Notes: generated by a model from the letters alone, not told the origin. Positions 8,470 through 18,461 are shown, counted from the first letter of the stretch. The stretch is 64,000 nucleotides of DNA from Comamonadaceae bacterium (GCA_947450645.1 CANFWH010000003.1:1-64000); one strand, 5' to 3'. Program-made: numbers and translations.

Positions 8470-9654
8470 CTAGTGCGCAAGCCCCACATAGTTTTCGGTG
8501 ATGGATTGCAGTGCCGCTTCGGAATGGACAAGATAGTCCAGCTCTGCTTCTTGAATCTTTTGACCAAAGCCCTCTGTGTCGGGAAATTTATGCATCAGGC
8601 TGGTGAACCACCACGAAAAGCGTTCGGCATTCCACACGCGACGCAGACATCTAGCGGAGTAGTTATCAATACCCGCTTTCGATTTTTCTTGAAAATACTC
8701 GGAGATGGCTTGAGACAATACGTTCACATCACCCGCCGCTAAATTCAGTCCTTTTGCCCCTGTGGGCGGCACGATGTGCGCAGCATCACCCGCCAAGAAC
8801 ATCGAACCAAAGCGCATGGGGTCCGCCACAAAACTGCGCAGCGGTGCGATGCTTTTTTCTAGCGAAGGTCCTGTCACCAAACGCTTGGCGGCCTCGGGAT
8901 CGATGCGAGTTTTGAATTCAGCCCAAAAACGCTCGTCGCTCCAACTCTCTACTTTTTCATCAATGCCGCATTGGATGTAGTAACGGCTACGCGTCATTGA
9001 GCGCATCGAGGACAGCGCAAAACCTCGCTCGGTATTGGAGTAGGTGACTTCGTGATACACGGGCGGCGTATCCGACAGCACACCTAACCAGCCGAAGGGA
9101 TACACCTTCTCAAAGTTTTGGATAGCGCCTGTGGGCACGCTTGCGCGGCACACGCCGTGATAACCATCGCAGCCTGCAATGAAACGAGCTTTGATTTCCA
9201 TCGCCTCGCCGCCCTTGTTGAACGTGACACGCGGATGGTCGGTGTCGAAATCATGCACGGCCACGCTATCACCAGCTTCGTAAATCGTCTGTAGCCCAAG
9301 CCCTGCGCGGTGATCCATCAAGTCTTTGGTCACTTCTGTCTGTCCATAGATCGTCATGTGTTTGCCGCCTTGCCGATCGGCGATATTGATGCGGTGAAAC
9401 GCGTCTTTAAAAATCAACGCGAATGCGTTATGACGCAAACCCTCGCGCTGCATCCGCGCGCCCACGCCCGCGTAGTCCAGCAAATCGGTCGTACCTTGCT
9501 CCAGCACGCCTGCGCGAATGCGCGAGAGCACATAGTCGCCACTTTGGCGCTCAATGATGATGTGCTCGATGCCTGCTTTGTGTAAGAGCGCACCGAGTAA
9601 AAGACCTGATGGGCCTGCGCCAACAATGACGACTTGGGTAGAGAGTGTTTTCAT
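8470..9654 (-). CDS. pobA: 4-hydroxybenzoate 3-monooxygenase
   Basis: PobA is the FAD- and NAD(P)H-dependent cytoplasmic hydroxylase that turns 4-hydroxybenzoate into protocatechuate. The product is 394 residues, the standard length, with the FAD dinucleotide fold GAGPSGLLLG near the N-terminus, the DG-type motif GCDGYHGVCR, and the second FAD motif GDAAHIVPPTGAKGLNLA in the C-terminal half. I chose ATG 9652-9654 (MKTLSTQ) because it directly precedes the beta strand of the FAD fold. It diverges from an AraC-type regulator gene, the usual pobA-pobR/pobC arrangement. Its 3' end touches that of the VanA-like gene with no gap. Confidence 0.95.
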   Translation of the reverse strand: MKTLSTQVVIVGAGPSGLLLGALLHKAGIEHIIIERQSGDYVLSRIRAGVLEQGTTDLLDYAGVGARMQREGLRHNAFALIFKDAFHRINIADRQGGKHMTIYGQTEVTKDLMDHRAGLGLQTIYEAGDSVAVHDFDTDHPRVTFNKGGEAMEIKARFIAGCDGYHGVCRASVPTGAIQNFEKVYPFGWLGVLSDTPPVYHEVTYSNTERGFALSSMRSMTRSRYYIQCGIDEKVESWSDERFWAEFKTRIDPEAAKRLVTGPSLEKSIAPLRSFVADPMRFGSMFLAGDAAHIVPPTGAKGLNLAAGDVNVLSQAISEYFQEKSKAGIDNYSARCLRRVWNAERFSWWFTSLMHKFPDTEGFGQKIQEAELDYLVHSEAALQSITENYVGLAH

Positions 9655-9750
9655 AGCGCTTGATTGTGTACAGAACGTGCCGCGCAGCTTTGACGAATCA
9701 AACCAAACATAGGACAATTCCAGCAAAATGAAAACAAACAGGTATTACAT

Positions 9751-10704
9751 ATGAAAACCTCAAGGGTTAACCCTAGCCTCAATATCAGAGGCGTTCAACA
9801 CTACGAGTTGTATGGTGAATCAAGCTCATCTGCGCGTTCTAAAACTTGGACAAATTCGTTTCATTTTGAGCGCATCCCCGATCGCTCGAGTCACTTTAAT
9901 TGGGAGATCGAACCGCATGTGCACGACTCGTTTGTGCAAATCTTTTTGTTAACAAACGGCAGTGGCGAAATCACTCTGAATGGCGTCACTTCGCAGCTAA
10001 CCAGCCCTATGCTCATCGTCATTCCTGCACAAAACGTGCATAGTTTCCGTTTTGCTAAAAACACCGATGGGCCCGTCATGACGGCGGCACAACAACCACT
10101 GGAATCACTTGCGCAAAACGTGATGCCTGAACTTGCTGAGGTGCTCGCCAGGCCATATCTGGTAAGGCTTGGACAAGACCCAAGTGCCGATGCAGCGCTG
10201 CACAATTTACTAACGAGTATTGAACACGAATGGCGCGCTCACAGCTTTGGACACGCCGCCGCTGGGTTATGCTTGCTTGCGACTTTGCTGCTTCACGCGC
10301 ATCGCGGACTAGGAGTCAATGGCCCCGCAGGCCAGATCCAGAAAGGGCTGCAGGAGTATCGCCTCACACGCGCTCACGTTGTCGTGGATAAATTTAAGCG
10401 CCTTGTGAACGAGCAATTTAAGTCGTCAGAAGCCGTCGCCAGCTATGCCAATCGGATCGGCGTCAGTCCTGGGCAACTCACGCGCCTCACCAAGCAAGTG
10501 CTAGGACTAACAGCACTGGGGGTGATCAACGCACGACTTGTATTTGAAGCCGAGCGCGAACTCACTTATACGGCGGACAGCATCAAGCAAATTGCCGCCA
10601 AACTCGGATTTGAAGACGAAGCCTATTTCAGTCGTTTCTTAAAAAAAGAAACAGGGCAATCACCCAAAGCTTTTAGACTACGTAGCACCTCAAAAATCAA
10701 CTAA
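9751..10704 (+). CDS. AraC/XylS-family regulator, probable activator of pobA
   Basis: A 317-residue protein with an N-terminal cupin-type effector domain ([23 protein letters not shown], about residues 50-100) and a C-terminal AraC helix-turn-helix pair (about 215-310) ending in the typical [23 protein letters not shown]. It is divergently placed 96 bp from pobA, as for the AraC-type PobC/PobR regulators that respond to 4-hydroxybenzoate, so control of pobA is the natural inference. Its last 8 bp overlap the 3' end of the convergent gcdH gene. Confidence 0.85.
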   Translation: MKTSRVNPSLNIRGVQHYELYGESSSSARSKTWTNSFHFERIPDRSSHFNWEIEPHVHDSFVQIFLLTNGSGEITLNGVTSQLTSPMLIVIPAQNVHSFRFAKNTDGPVMTAAQQPLESLAQNVMPELAEVLARPYLVRLGQDPSADAALHNLLTSIEHEWRAHSFGHAAAGLCLLATLLLHAHRGLGVNGPAGQIQKGLQEYRLTRAHVVVDKFKRLVNEQFKSSEAVASYANRIGVSPGQLTRLTKQVLGLTALGVINARLVFEAERELTYTADSIKQIAAKLGFEDEAYFSRFLKKETGQSPKAFRLRSTSKIN

Positions 10705-11893
10705 ACGCCTGAATCCCCGTTTGCGCACGCCCCAAAATCAGCGCATGAATATCGTGCGTGCCTTCGTAGGTGTTGACGACTTCTAGATTGACCAAATGCC
10801 GCGCCACACCAAACTCGTCGCTGATGCCGTTGCCGCCCATCATGTCGCGTGCAAGGCGTGCCACGTCTAGCGCTTTACCGCACGAATTGCGCTTCATGAT
10901 GCTGGTAATCTCCACGCTCGCCGTGCCCTCGTCCTTCATGCGCCCCAAACGCAAACAGCCTTGCAGGCCAAGCGTGATCTCGGTTTGCATATCGGCCAGC
11001 TTTTTTTGGATGAGTTGATTAGCAGCCAATGGACGACCAAATTGTTTGCGATCCAGCACGTACTGACGCGCTCTAAACCAGCAGTCCTCTGCTGCACCAA
11101 GGGCGCCCCAAGCAATACCAAAGCGGGCGGAGTCAAGGCAGGTAAACGGCCCTTTGAGGCCCGCCACGGTTGGCAGCATTTGAGCTTCGGATATCTCCAC
11201 GCCATCCATCACAATCTCGCCAGTGATGGATGCACGCAAACCCACCTTGCCGTGAATGGCGGGGGCACTCAAGCCCTTCATGCCTTTTTCTAGGATGAAG
11301 CCTTTAATACGGCCGTCGTGATCGCCACCCACGCATTTCGCCCACACCACAAACACGTCCGCAATCGGGGCGTTAGAAATCCACATCTTGTTACCTTTGA
11401 GGACGTAACCGCCATCCACCGCTTTGGCGCGAGTTGCCATGGATGCAGGATCAGAGCCATGATCGGGCTCGGTGAGTCCAAAGCAACCAATCCATTCGCC
11501 CGTAGCGAGTTTGGGCAGATATTTTTTCTTTTGCGTCTCCGTGCCAAACTCGTTAATCGGCACCATCACGAGCGAGCTTTGTACGCTCATCATGGAGCGA
11601 TAACCCGAGTCCACTCGCTCCACTTCGCGTGCGATGAGGCCGTACGCCACATAGCCTAGCGCAGAGCCGCCGTAGGCTTCGGGGATGGTTGCACCAAGCA
11701 GTCCGAGCTCGCCCATCTCGGTAAAGATGGCAGGGTCGGTGTACTCGTTGCGGAATGCTAGCGTGGCGCGGGGCAAGAGCTTGTCTTGGCAATACGCCCT
11801 CGCCGCATCGCGAATCATGCGTTCGTCATCTGTGAGTTGAGAATCAAGGAGTAGTGGATCGTCCCACTGAAATTGCGATTTTTGTGTTGCCAT
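10697..11893 (-). CDS. gcdH: Glutaryl-CoA dehydrogenase
   Basis: A flavoprotein of the acyl-CoA dehydrogenase family that oxidises and decarboxylates glutaryl-CoA to crotonyl-CoA. The 398-residue product shows the GCDH-like N-terminus ([20 protein letters not shown]), the FAD-binding [14 protein letters not shown] and [16 protein letters not shown], and the catalytic Glu region [17 protein letters not shown]. The start is ATG 11891-11893 (MATQKSQ); the upstream reading is leader-like, and no clear Shine-Dalgarno sequence precedes the ATG. No glutarate CoA-transferase lies beside it. It diverges from HAAT system 2, whose substrate might feed this pathway (inference). Confidence 0.92.
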   Translation of the reverse strand: MATQKSQFQWDDPLLLDSQLTDDERMIRDAARAYCQDKLLPRATLAFRNEYTDPAIFTEMGELGLLGATIPEAYGGSALGYVAYGLIAREVERVDSGYRSMMSVQSSLVMVPINEFGTETQKKKYLPKLATGEWIGCFGLTEPDHGSDPASMATRAKAVDGGYVLKGNKMWISNAPIADVFVVWAKCVGGDHDGRIKGFILEKGMKGLSAPAIHGKVGLRASITGEIVMDGVEISEAQMLPTVAGLKGPFTCLDSARFGIAWGALGAAEDCWFRARQYVLDRKQFGRPLAANQLIQKKLADMQTEITLGLQGCLRLGRMKDEGTASVEITSIMKRNSCGKALDVARLARDMMGGNGISDEFGVARHLVNLEVVNTYEGTHDIHALILGRAQTGIQAFS

Positions 11894-11975
11894 GATAAGG
11901 AGATTAAATAAATAGCCAACCCGCATTGTGCACAAAGCGTTCCCACTGCGCACGATAATGCATATTCTTTAGGCC

Positions 11976-11994
11976 GTGCGATTAAGATTCGCAC
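11976..11994. promoter_or_regulatory. Inverted repeat in the gcdH / transporter 2 divergent region
   Basis: GTGCGA and TCGCAC form perfect 6-bp arms around a 7-bp A/T-rich spacer (TTAAGAT), 24 bp before the ATG of the first binding-protein gene. The size and spacing suit a dimeric regulator such as a LysR- or GntR-type protein. No regulator gene is adjacent, so the binding protein is unknown. Confidence 0.4.
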
Positions 11995-12018
11995 TTTTAA
12001 CTATACGGAGAAATCGTC

Positions 12019-13206
12019 ATGACATCCACTCGTCGTCAAGTTTTGTCTCAGGGCGCAGCCATAGCTGGCGTGGCTTCCGCAGGATTTTTAGCCTCAAACG
12101 CATCTGCACAAACCAGCAAGCTGCGCGTCGGTTTGATGTTGCCCTACACGGGCACCTTTGCGCAACTGGGCGTTGCGATTGAAAACGGCTTCCGCATGGC
12201 GCTCAATGAACAAGGCGACAAATTAGGTGGGCGCGAGGTCGAGTTCTTCAAGGTGGACGACGAATCCGAACCAGCCAAGGGCATTGAAAACGCCAACAAA
12301 TTGGTGCAGCGCGACAAGGTCGATGTCATCATTGGTACGGTGCATTCTGGTGTGCAAATGGGCATCCAAAAAGTGGCGCGTGACTCGGGCGTTTTGAGCA
12401 TCATCCCTAACGCAGGTTTGCATGCAGCGACCCGCTCGCTGTGCGCGCCCAACGTGTTTCGCACCTCGTTTACCAACGGCCAGCCCACGCAGGCGCTGGG
12501 CCCTGTGCTGTTGGCCAAAGGACAAAAGAAGGTGGTGTGGATCTCGTGGAAATATGCGGCGGGTGACGAATCTTTAGAGGGCTTTAAAGCAGGTTTTGTC
12601 TCTGGCGGCGGAACGATTGTCAAAGAACTGGGCTTGCCATTCCCTAACGTTGAATTCCAAGCTCTTTTGACCGAAATCGCATCACTCAAACCCGATGCAG
12701 TCGTTTGCTTCTTCTCTGGCGGTGGAGCAGTGAAGTTCTTAAAAGACTATGCCGCGGCAGGACTCAAAGGCAAGATTCCACTCTATGGCTCAGGCTTTCT
12801 CACCGAAGGCGTTTTAGATGCAACAGGCACTGCGGCTGAAGGTGTCATGACGACACTGCACTATGCTGACTCGCTGAATACACCGCGCAATAAAGCCTTC
12901 CGCTTGGCCTATGTCAAAACCTACAAGCTGCAACCCGATGTGTTTGCCGTCCAGGGCTATGACGCAGGGCTGTTGCTTATCAAAGGCGCCAACGCAGTCA
13001 AGGGCGATTTCACCAAAAAAGTAGATTTATACAAAGCCATGGAAGGCGCTGTCATTGACAGCCCACGCGGCAAATGGACGATGAGCAAAGCGCACAACCC
13101 GATTCAAGATATTTACTTGCGCGTAGTTGAAGGCAAAGAAAATAAAGTGCTCAGCATTGCCGCCAAAGCGCTGGCTGATTCGGGCGCAGGTTGCAAGATG
13201 GGCTAA
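12019..13206 (+). CDS. HAAT ABC transporter substrate-binding protein, first tandem copy (system 2)
   Basis: A 395-residue Peripla_BP_6 protein with a twin-arginine-like leader (STRRQVLSQGAAIAGVASAG, cut near SAQ) and mature start LRVGLMLPYTGTFAQLG. The start has a CGGAG site 11 bp upstream. It heads a six-gene transporter unit and is followed after 10 bp by a close paralogue. The C-terminus ends GAGCKMG, shared with the copy. The VHSGVQMGIQKV segment matches the family's ligand-pocket region. The ligand is unknown; divergence from gcdH hints at a carboxylic or aromatic acid. Confidence 0.88.
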   Translation: MTSTRRQVLSQGAAIAGVASAGFLASNASAQTSKLRVGLMLPYTGTFAQLGVAIENGFRMALNEQGDKLGGREVEFFKVDDESEPAKGIENANKLVQRDKVDVIIGTVHSGVQMGIQKVARDSGVLSIIPNAGLHAATRSLCAPNVFRTSFTNGQPTQALGPVLLAKGQKKVVWISWKYAAGDESLEGFKAGFVSGGGTIVKELGLPFPNVEFQALLTEIASLKPDAVVCFFSGGGAVKFLKDYAAAGLKGKIPLYGSGFLTEGVLDATGTAAEGVMTTLHYADSLNTPRNKAFRLAYVKTYKLQPDVFAVQGYDAGLLLIKGANAVKGDFTKKVDLYKAMEGAVIDSPRGKWTMSKAHNPIQDIYLRVVEGKENKVLSIAAKALADSGAGCKMG

Positions 13207-13216
13207 CTAGGAACTT

Positions 13217-14422
13217 ATGAATACGACTCGCCGCCAACTTTTATCGTCAAGCCTCATCGCAGCAGGTGCGGCCACCTCGGGCTTTTTACCTATTCAATCT
13301 AAGGCGCAAACCGCAAGCCTGATGCCAAAGCTTCGTGTGGGATTGATGCTGCCTTTTACAGGCACGTTTGCGCAACTCGGCGTCGCCATTGAAAACGGTT
13401 TTCGCCTTGGACTGTCTGAACTTGGTGGAAAAATTGGCGGGCGCGAAGTCGAGTTTTTTAAAGTAGACGACGAGTCTGATCCATCCAAAGCGATAGAAAA
13501 CGCCAACAAACTGGTGCAGCGCGACAAGGTCGATGTGCTGGTGGGTTCGGTGCATTCGGGCGTGCAACTTGGCATTCAAAAAGTAGTGCGCGAAAGCGGT
13601 GTGCTGAACATCATTCCAACTGCTGCGCTGCACGCTGCCACACGCTCGCTGTGCGCACCCAATGTGTTTCGCACGTCGTACACCAGCTACCAGCAAACCT
13701 ACGCCTTGGGTAGCGCCTTGCTGGCTAAGGGTTTGAAAAAGGTCGTCTGGATTTCTTGGAAGTACACCGCTGGCGAAGAAATGCTGGAAGGCTTTCGCGA
13801 GGGCTTTGTACCAAAGGGCGGCGTGATTACCAAGGAACTTTGGGCGCCCTTCCCGAGCGTAGAGTTTCAAGCACTGCTCACCGAAATTGCCGCACTCAAG
13901 CCCGATGCCGTAGCTTGCTTTTTTGCCGGTGCGGGTGCTGCCAAATTTATGAAAGACTACGCCGCATCAGGTCTCAAAAATAAGATTCCACTCTACGGTG
14001 CAGGCACGCTAACGGAGGGCACGCTAGAAGCCGCAGGCGCAGCAGCCGAGGGTGTGGTCACCACCATGCATTACAGCGATGCTCTGGATACGCCAAAGAA
14101 CAAGGCTTTCCGCTTGGCCTATGCCAAAGCGTTCAAACTACAGCCCGACGTGTATGCCGTGCAAGGCTATGACACGGCGTATTTGTTAGCTAAAGGCGCG
14201 TCAGCCGTGGGCGGCGACTTCACGAAAAAAGCGACGCTTTATAAAGCGATGGAGACAGCCGTGATTGACAGTCCACGCGGCAAATGGAAGATGAGTCCTT
14301 CACACAACGTGGTGCAAGACATTTACCTGCGCCAAGTCAAAAATGGCGAAAACAAAGTGCTAGGGCTTGCTATTAAAGGGCTTGCTGATCCTGGTACGGG
14401 TTGCAAGATGGCGGCGGTCTAA
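13217..14422 (+). CDS. HAAT ABC transporter substrate-binding protein, second tandem copy (system 2)
   Basis: A 401-residue paralogue of the preceding gene, again with a twin-arginine-like leader (TTRRQLLSSSLIAAGAAT). Alignment by eye shows long identical blocks, such as ENANKLVQRDKVDV and AVIDSPRGKW, and conserved length, so this is a tandem gene duplication. Differences cluster in places that face the ligand cleft in this fold: TSFTNGQPTQ versus TSYTSYQQTY, and YGSGFLTEGVLD versus YGAGTLTEGTLE. The two copies may therefore bind different ligands while sharing one LivHMGF channel, which is inference. Confidence 0.88.
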   Translation: MNTTRRQLLSSSLIAAGAATSGFLPIQSKAQTASLMPKLRVGLMLPFTGTFAQLGVAIENGFRLGLSELGGKIGGREVEFFKVDDESDPSKAIENANKLVQRDKVDVLVGSVHSGVQLGIQKVVRESGVLNIIPTAALHAATRSLCAPNVFRTSYTSYQQTYALGSALLAKGLKKVVWISWKYTAGEEMLEGFREGFVPKGGVITKELWAPFPSVEFQALLTEIAALKPDAVACFFAGAGAAKFMKDYAASGLKNKIPLYGAGTLTEGTLEAAGAAAEGVVTTMHYSDALDTPKNKAFRLAYAKAFKLQPDVYAVQGYDTAYLLAKGASAVGGDFTKKATLYKAMETAVIDSPRGKWKMSPSHNVVQDIYLRQVKNGENKVLGLAIKGLADPGTGCKMAAV

Positions 14423-14437
14423 ACGAAAAGTCTTCGC

Positions 14438-15301
14438 GTGGATTTACCAACCTTCCTCATCCAGCTACTCAATAGCGTTCAATACGGCTTGCTGCTCTTC
14501 ATGCTGGCAGCGGGCTTGACGCTGATCTTTGGCATCATGGGCGTGGTCAATTTAGCGCATGGCAGCTTTTATATGCTGGGTGCTTATCTGGCGTATGCCT
14601 TGAGTGGGCTGTTAGGTAGTCTCACATTGGCGATTTTGGTAGGCATACTGCTCTCGATCATTTTTGGTCTGGGGTTGGAGTGGCTTTTATTTCGCCACTT
14701 TTATGAGCGCGATCACCTAGATCAAGTGCTGCTGACGTTCGGCCTGATCTACATTTTGGAAGAGCTGCGCTCCATCCTGTGGGGCGACGATGTACACGGC
14801 GTGGCGATTCCTGATGTACTCTCCGCGTCGATTCCGCTAACCGATACGCTGTCGTATCCCGTCTATCGTCTCGCCATGTCGGGCGTGTGCGTGGCGCTTG
14901 CATTCGGACTCTACTGGTTGATTAGCAAAACAAAACTCGGCATGAAGATTCGTGCAGGTGCGTTCAACAGCACCATGGCCGAGGCGCTTGGCATCAACAT
15001 CAAGCTGATTCACGCCGTGGTGTTTGCGCTGGGCGTGGCGCTTGCATCTATTGCTGGCATGATTGCCGCGCCGATTTCTAGCGTCTATCCGAACATGGGC
15101 TCTAGCGTGCTCATCATGTGCTTTGTAGTGGTAGTCATTGGCGGCATTGGCTCTGTGCGCGGCGCGCTAATTGCGTCGCTCTTGGTGGGTTTTGTTGATA
15201 CCTTTGGAAAGGTGCTCTTGCCGTCTATCTCAGGGATGCTGGTTTATGTGCTGATGGCGGCTGTGTTGCTATGGAAACCCGAAGGCTTGTTCAAAGCGTG
15301 A
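14438..15301 (+). CDS. livH: HAAT ABC transporter permease, LivH-type (system 2)
   Basis: A 287-residue inner-membrane permease. It starts with GTG at 14438, 15 bp after the binding-protein stop, with only a weak ribosome site. The LivH landmarks are present: GLTLIFGIMGVVNLAHGSFYM, the cytoplasmic loop KTKLGMKIRAGAFNSTMAEALGIN and the C-terminal VVIGGIGSVRGALIASLLVG. It forms the channel with the LivM-type product that starts 8 bp downstream. Confidence 0.9.
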   Translation: MDLPTFLIQLLNSVQYGLLLFMLAAGLTLIFGIMGVVNLAHGSFYMLGAYLAYALSGLLGSLTLAILVGILLSIIFGLGLEWLLFRHFYERDHLDQVLLTFGLIYILEELRSILWGDDVHGVAIPDVLSASIPLTDTLSYPVYRLAMSGVCVALAFGLYWLISKTKLGMKIRAGAFNSTMAEALGINIKLIHAVVFALGVALASIAGMIAAPISSVYPNMGSSVLIMCFVVVVIGGIGSVRGALIASLLVGFVDTFGKVLLPSISGMLVYVLMAAVLLWKPEGLFKA

Positions 15302-15308
15302 GCGCCCT

Positions 15309-16337
15309 ATGAGTATCATCAAAGCCAATTTAGAAATCCTACCAAAAGGCCTGCAAGCCACGCTGGTATTGGCTTTATTGTGCCTTGTCGCTTTTCCATT
15401 CGTAGGTTCAGACTTCTACAAAGAGATGGTCACGCGCATGATGATCCTCTCCATCTTTGCCATGAGTTTGGATTTATTACAAGGCGTGACAGGGCTTGTC
15501 TCGCTGGGTCATGCGGCTTACTTTGGTCTGGCAGGTTATGCCCTCGCGTTCCTCACGCCCGAGGGTGCAGCGGTCAGCCTGTGGTGGACACTGCCTTTAG
15601 CAGTGCTCGCATCTAGCCTTGCCGCGCTGGTGATTGGATTTTTTGTCGTGCGCACACATGGCATTTACTTCATCATGGTGACGATGGCGTTTGCGCAGAT
15701 GGTGTACTTCTTATTTTTTGATAACAAAGGCTTAGGCGGCTCGGATGGTCTGTACATCAACTTCAAACCGAGCACGTCCATTTTTGGCGTTCAAACATTT
15801 GATTTAGACAACAAAAATCACTTCTACTATTTCACGCTGGTGATGATGCTCGTCGTTTATGCGCTCTTACGCAAATTGCTCTGGAGCCCCATGGGACGTG
15901 CCCTATCGGGTATCCGCATCAACGAGCACCGCATGCGGGCAATGGGCTACGGTACATTTAAATACAAACTTTCCGCCTTCACCATCGCGGGTGGGGTAGC
16001 AGGTTTGGCAGGGTATTTGCAAGGCGCACAAAGCGGCTTCGTCAACCCCGAGCTGATGGGCTTTCACATGAGTGCTCACGCCATCATGATGCTTGTTTTA
16101 GGCGGCATGGGTAACTTTGCAGGCGCCATCGTCGGCGCGTTTAGTTTTGAGATATTGCTCTCTGTCTTTAAAGATCTGCCCAATGATCTTGGCAAACATT
16201 GGCAACTGTGGATGGGCACTTTTATCGTCCTCATCATCATCTTTGCGCCGCGTGGTTTGATGGGGTTGGCAGAAAAATTGGCTCTCGTGAAAGCCAAGCT
16301 GGGTAAGGCTTCCCAGCCAGTTTTAGATCATGAGTGA
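15309..16337 (+). CDS. livM: HAAT ABC transporter permease, LivM-type (system 2)
   Basis: A 342-residue permease with LQGVTGLVSLGHAAYFGLAGY, the family's signature near the first membrane segments, and the conserved C-terminal LGGMGNFAGAIVGAFSFE coupling region. The last 8 bp overlap the start of the LivG-type gene. The lysine-rich C-terminal tail (KLALVKAKLGKASQ) is slightly longer than in systems 1 and 3. Confidence 0.9.
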   Translation: MSIIKANLEILPKGLQATLVLALLCLVAFPFVGSDFYKEMVTRMMILSIFAMSLDLLQGVTGLVSLGHAAYFGLAGYALAFLTPEGAAVSLWWTLPLAVLASSLAALVIGFFVVRTHGIYFIMVTMAFAQMVYFLFFDNKGLGGSDGLYINFKPSTSIFGVQTFDLDNKNHFYYFTLVMMLVVYALLRKLLWSPMGRALSGIRINEHRMRAMGYGTFKYKLSAFTIAGGVAGLAGYLQGAQSGFVNPELMGFHMSAHAIMMLVLGGMGNFAGAIVGAFSFEILLSVFKDLPNDLGKHWQLWMGTFIVLIIIFAPRGLMGLAEKLALVKAKLGKASQPVLDHE

Positions 16338-17031
16338 AGTCATACTCAGCGCCAAAAACCTCACTAAACGCTTTGGCGGTTTGGCGGCGGTGAATGATGT
16401 CTCGATCAATCTCGTGCGAGGTCAAATCCACGCCGTCATTGGCCCCAACGGAGCGGGCAAATCGACGCTGACCCATTTGCTGTCGGGCGATCTGTCGCTC
16501 ACGTCTGGACAAATTCATCTGGATGGTATCGACATCACGGGGTGGCGTATGGAACGCATTTCGCGCCAAGGACTAGGGCGCAGTTTCCAAAAAACGAATT
16601 TATTTTTACCATTGACGGTTTTTGAGAACGTCCGCTTAGCAGCCCACTTCAATTTGGATTTGACAAAAAAAGCCATTCGCTTGGCCAAACTAGAGCATCA
16701 AACTCATGCGGTTGCGTCCAACATGAGCCACGGTGAACAGCGTCAACTAGAAATTGCCATGTGCTTGGCAGCCGACCCTAAAGTTTTGGTGCTGGATGAG
16801 CCCTTAGCAGGTATGGGCGTGACGGAGGCCGAGCGCATGATTGACTTACTGCATAGCCTAAAAGCCGAGCATGCGATTTTGTTGGTTGAGCACGACATGG
16901 ATGCGGTCTTCGCTCTTGCAGATGTGCTGACCGTGATGGTGGATGGGCAAGTGATTGCGACGGGCACACCTGCTGCAATCCGTATGGATACTGGCGTGCA
17001 GGCCGCCTACCTTGGAGAAGCCCATGAATAA
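16330..17031 (+). CDS. livG: HAAT ABC transporter ATP-binding protein, LivG-type (system 2)
   Basis: A 233-residue ATPase with Walker A GPNGAGKST, GRSFQKTNLFLPLTVFENV, signature MSHGEQRQLEIA, Walker B VLVLDEPLAGMG and LLVEHDMDAVF. It is shorter than the usual LivG (about 250-270) because the segment between the Q-loop and the signature is compact. It starts inside livM and ends inside the livF start, so all three are translationally coupled. Confidence 0.9.
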   Translation: MSEVILSAKNLTKRFGGLAAVNDVSINLVRGQIHAVIGPNGAGKSTLTHLLSGDLSLTSGQIHLDGIDITGWRMERISRQGLGRSFQKTNLFLPLTVFENVRLAAHFNLDLTKKAIRLAKLEHQTHAVASNMSHGEQRQLEIAMCLAADPKVLVLDEPLAGMGVTEAERMIDLLHSLKAEHAILLVEHDMDAVFALADVLTVMVDGQVIATGTPAAIRMDTGVQAAYLGEAHE

Positions 17032-17779
17032 AGGGCTACAGCTTATCGATGTTCAAAATTTGAACAGTTACTACGGCGCAAGCCACATCTTGCGAAACGT
17101 CAACTTCTCTGTCGGCTGCGGCGAAACGATTGGCCTGATGGGGCGCAACGGCATGGGCAAAAGCACCTTGCTCAAATCCATTATGGGGCTCGTTAGGCCA
17201 CCCTCAGGACGCGTGACGGGCAAGGTTCTCGTCATGGGTGCGGACATGACAAACGCTGCGCCTTACAAGCTCGCGCAAATGGGCATTGCCTACGTCCCTG
17301 AAGGACGCGGTATCTTTGGCAATTTAAGCGTGATGGAAAATTTAATCATGGCGGCTCGCGCTGGATCTAGCGATGCCGCAAAGGCAAGGGTCGTAGCAGG
17401 ACACGATTGGGACTTAACAAAAGTGCTGGAGACATTCCCGCGCCTAAAAGAACGACTCAGCCATGGCGGGCAACAGCTCTCTGGTGGCGAACAACAAATG
17501 CTCACCATTGGACGGGCGCTGATGACCAACCCCGATGTGCTGATCTTGGATGAGGCCACCGAGGGACTCGCGCCGCTGATTGCCAAGGAGATTTGGCGTA
17601 TCTGCGGTTTGATACGCGAAACAGGCATTAGCAGCGTGATCGTCGATAAAAATTGGAAACACGTGACGCAAATCACCGACCGCAACGTCATCCTCGTCAA
17701 AGGCCAAGTGGTGTTTGACGGCAGCACGGCAAGCTTGCTCGCACAGCCTGAACTACTCGCAGAGCATCTTGGGGTGTAA
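17024..17779 (+). CDS. livF: HAAT ABC transporter ATP-binding protein, LivF-type (system 2)
   Basis: A 251-residue ATPase with Walker [10 protein letters not shown], the LivF segment [21 protein letters not shown], signature LSGGEQQML and Walker [14 protein letters not shown]. The switch region reads [10 protein letters not shown] rather than the usual VEQNxxxA, so the H-loop His is displaced, as in some aromatic-transporter LivF proteins. The start is ATG 17024 (MNKGLQL), eight bases before the livG stop. The longer reading runs inside livG and lacks support. The oligoribonuclease gene follows after 7 bp. Confidence 0.88.
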   Translation: MNKGLQLIDVQNLNSYYGASHILRNVNFSVGCGETIGLMGRNGMGKSTLLKSIMGLVRPPSGRVTGKVLVMGADMTNAAPYKLAQMGIAYVPEGRGIFGNLSVMENLIMAARAGSSDAAKARVVAGHDWDLTKVLETFPRLKERLSHGGQQLSGGEQQMLTIGRALMTNPDVLILDEATEGLAPLIAKEIWRICGLIRETGISSVIVDKNWKHVTQITDRNVILVKGQVVFDGSTASLLAQPELLAEHLGV

Positions 17780-17786
17780 TAGGCGG

Positions 17787-18389
17787 ATGACTTCCACACG
17801 TAATACACACTTGTCACGACCGCCAAGCGAAGAGGCGATCCTCCTCAAAAAAGCCGATCAAAACCTTGTCTGGCTAGACTGCGAAATGACAGGGCTCGAC
17901 GCGGATAAAGAGCGACTCATTGAAATTGCTGTGATCGTCACCAGCCCTGATTTGAGTATCCGTATCGAAGGACCAGTATTCGTGATCCACCAATCTGACG
18001 AATTGCTTAGCAAGATGGACAAATGGAACCAAGGCACACACAAAAAGAGCGGTCTCATCGACAAAGTAAAAGCCAGTACAACCACGGAAGAGGAAGCGCA
18101 AACGGCACTGCTCAAATTTATCGGCAAATACGTGGGTAAAAGCCTATCGCCATGCTGCGGCAACACGATTAGCCAAGATCGCAAATTTTTGGCCAAATAC
18201 ATGCCCAAGTTGGATGCGTACTTCCACTACCGCAACATCGACGTGAGTACACTCAAAGAACTCGCCGCGCGCTGGGCTCCTGCTGTCAAAGATGCGTTTA
18301 AAAAAGCGCAAAAACACACGGCACTGGCGGATGTACACGAGTCGATTGATGAGTTGATGCACTACCGCACTCATTTTTTGAAGCTGTGA
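17787..18389 (+). CDS. orn: Oligoribonuclease
   Basis: Orn is a DEDDh 3'-5' exoribonuclease that degrades the shortest RNAs, including pGpG from cyclic-di-GMP turnover. The 200-residue protein shows motif [11 protein letters not shown], motif II with [10 protein letters not shown], and the C-terminal motif [17 protein letters not shown]. The N-terminus carries about 28 extra residues before the domain compared with the roughly 180-residue family norm. I chose ATG 17787; no other ATG precedes motif I, but the extra leader suggests a later non-ATG start is possible. It follows livF by 7 bp, so it is probably read from the transporter promoter. Confidence 0.92.
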   Translation: MTSTRNTHLSRPPSEEAILLKKADQNLVWLDCEMTGLDADKERLIEIAVIVTSPDLSIRIEGPVFVIHQSDELLSKMDKWNQGTHKKSGLIDKVKASTTTEEEAQTALLKFIGKYVGKSLSPCCGNTISQDRKFLAKYMPKLDAYFHYRNIDVSTLKELAARWAPAVKDAFKKAQKHTALADVHESIDELMHYRTHFLKL

Positions 18390-18461
18390 AGTACAATCTA
18401 TCTTTAGCTGTTAACCGCTAGCCAAGTGCGGATCAACTAAAAATCCACTACCAGCAGATTT

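Noticed and set aside
13286-13870. Open frame of 194 codons antisense to the second binding-protein gene
   Set aside because: It overlaps a well-supported coding gene fully and a similar shadow appears in the paralogue at the same relative place, as expected from codon usage.
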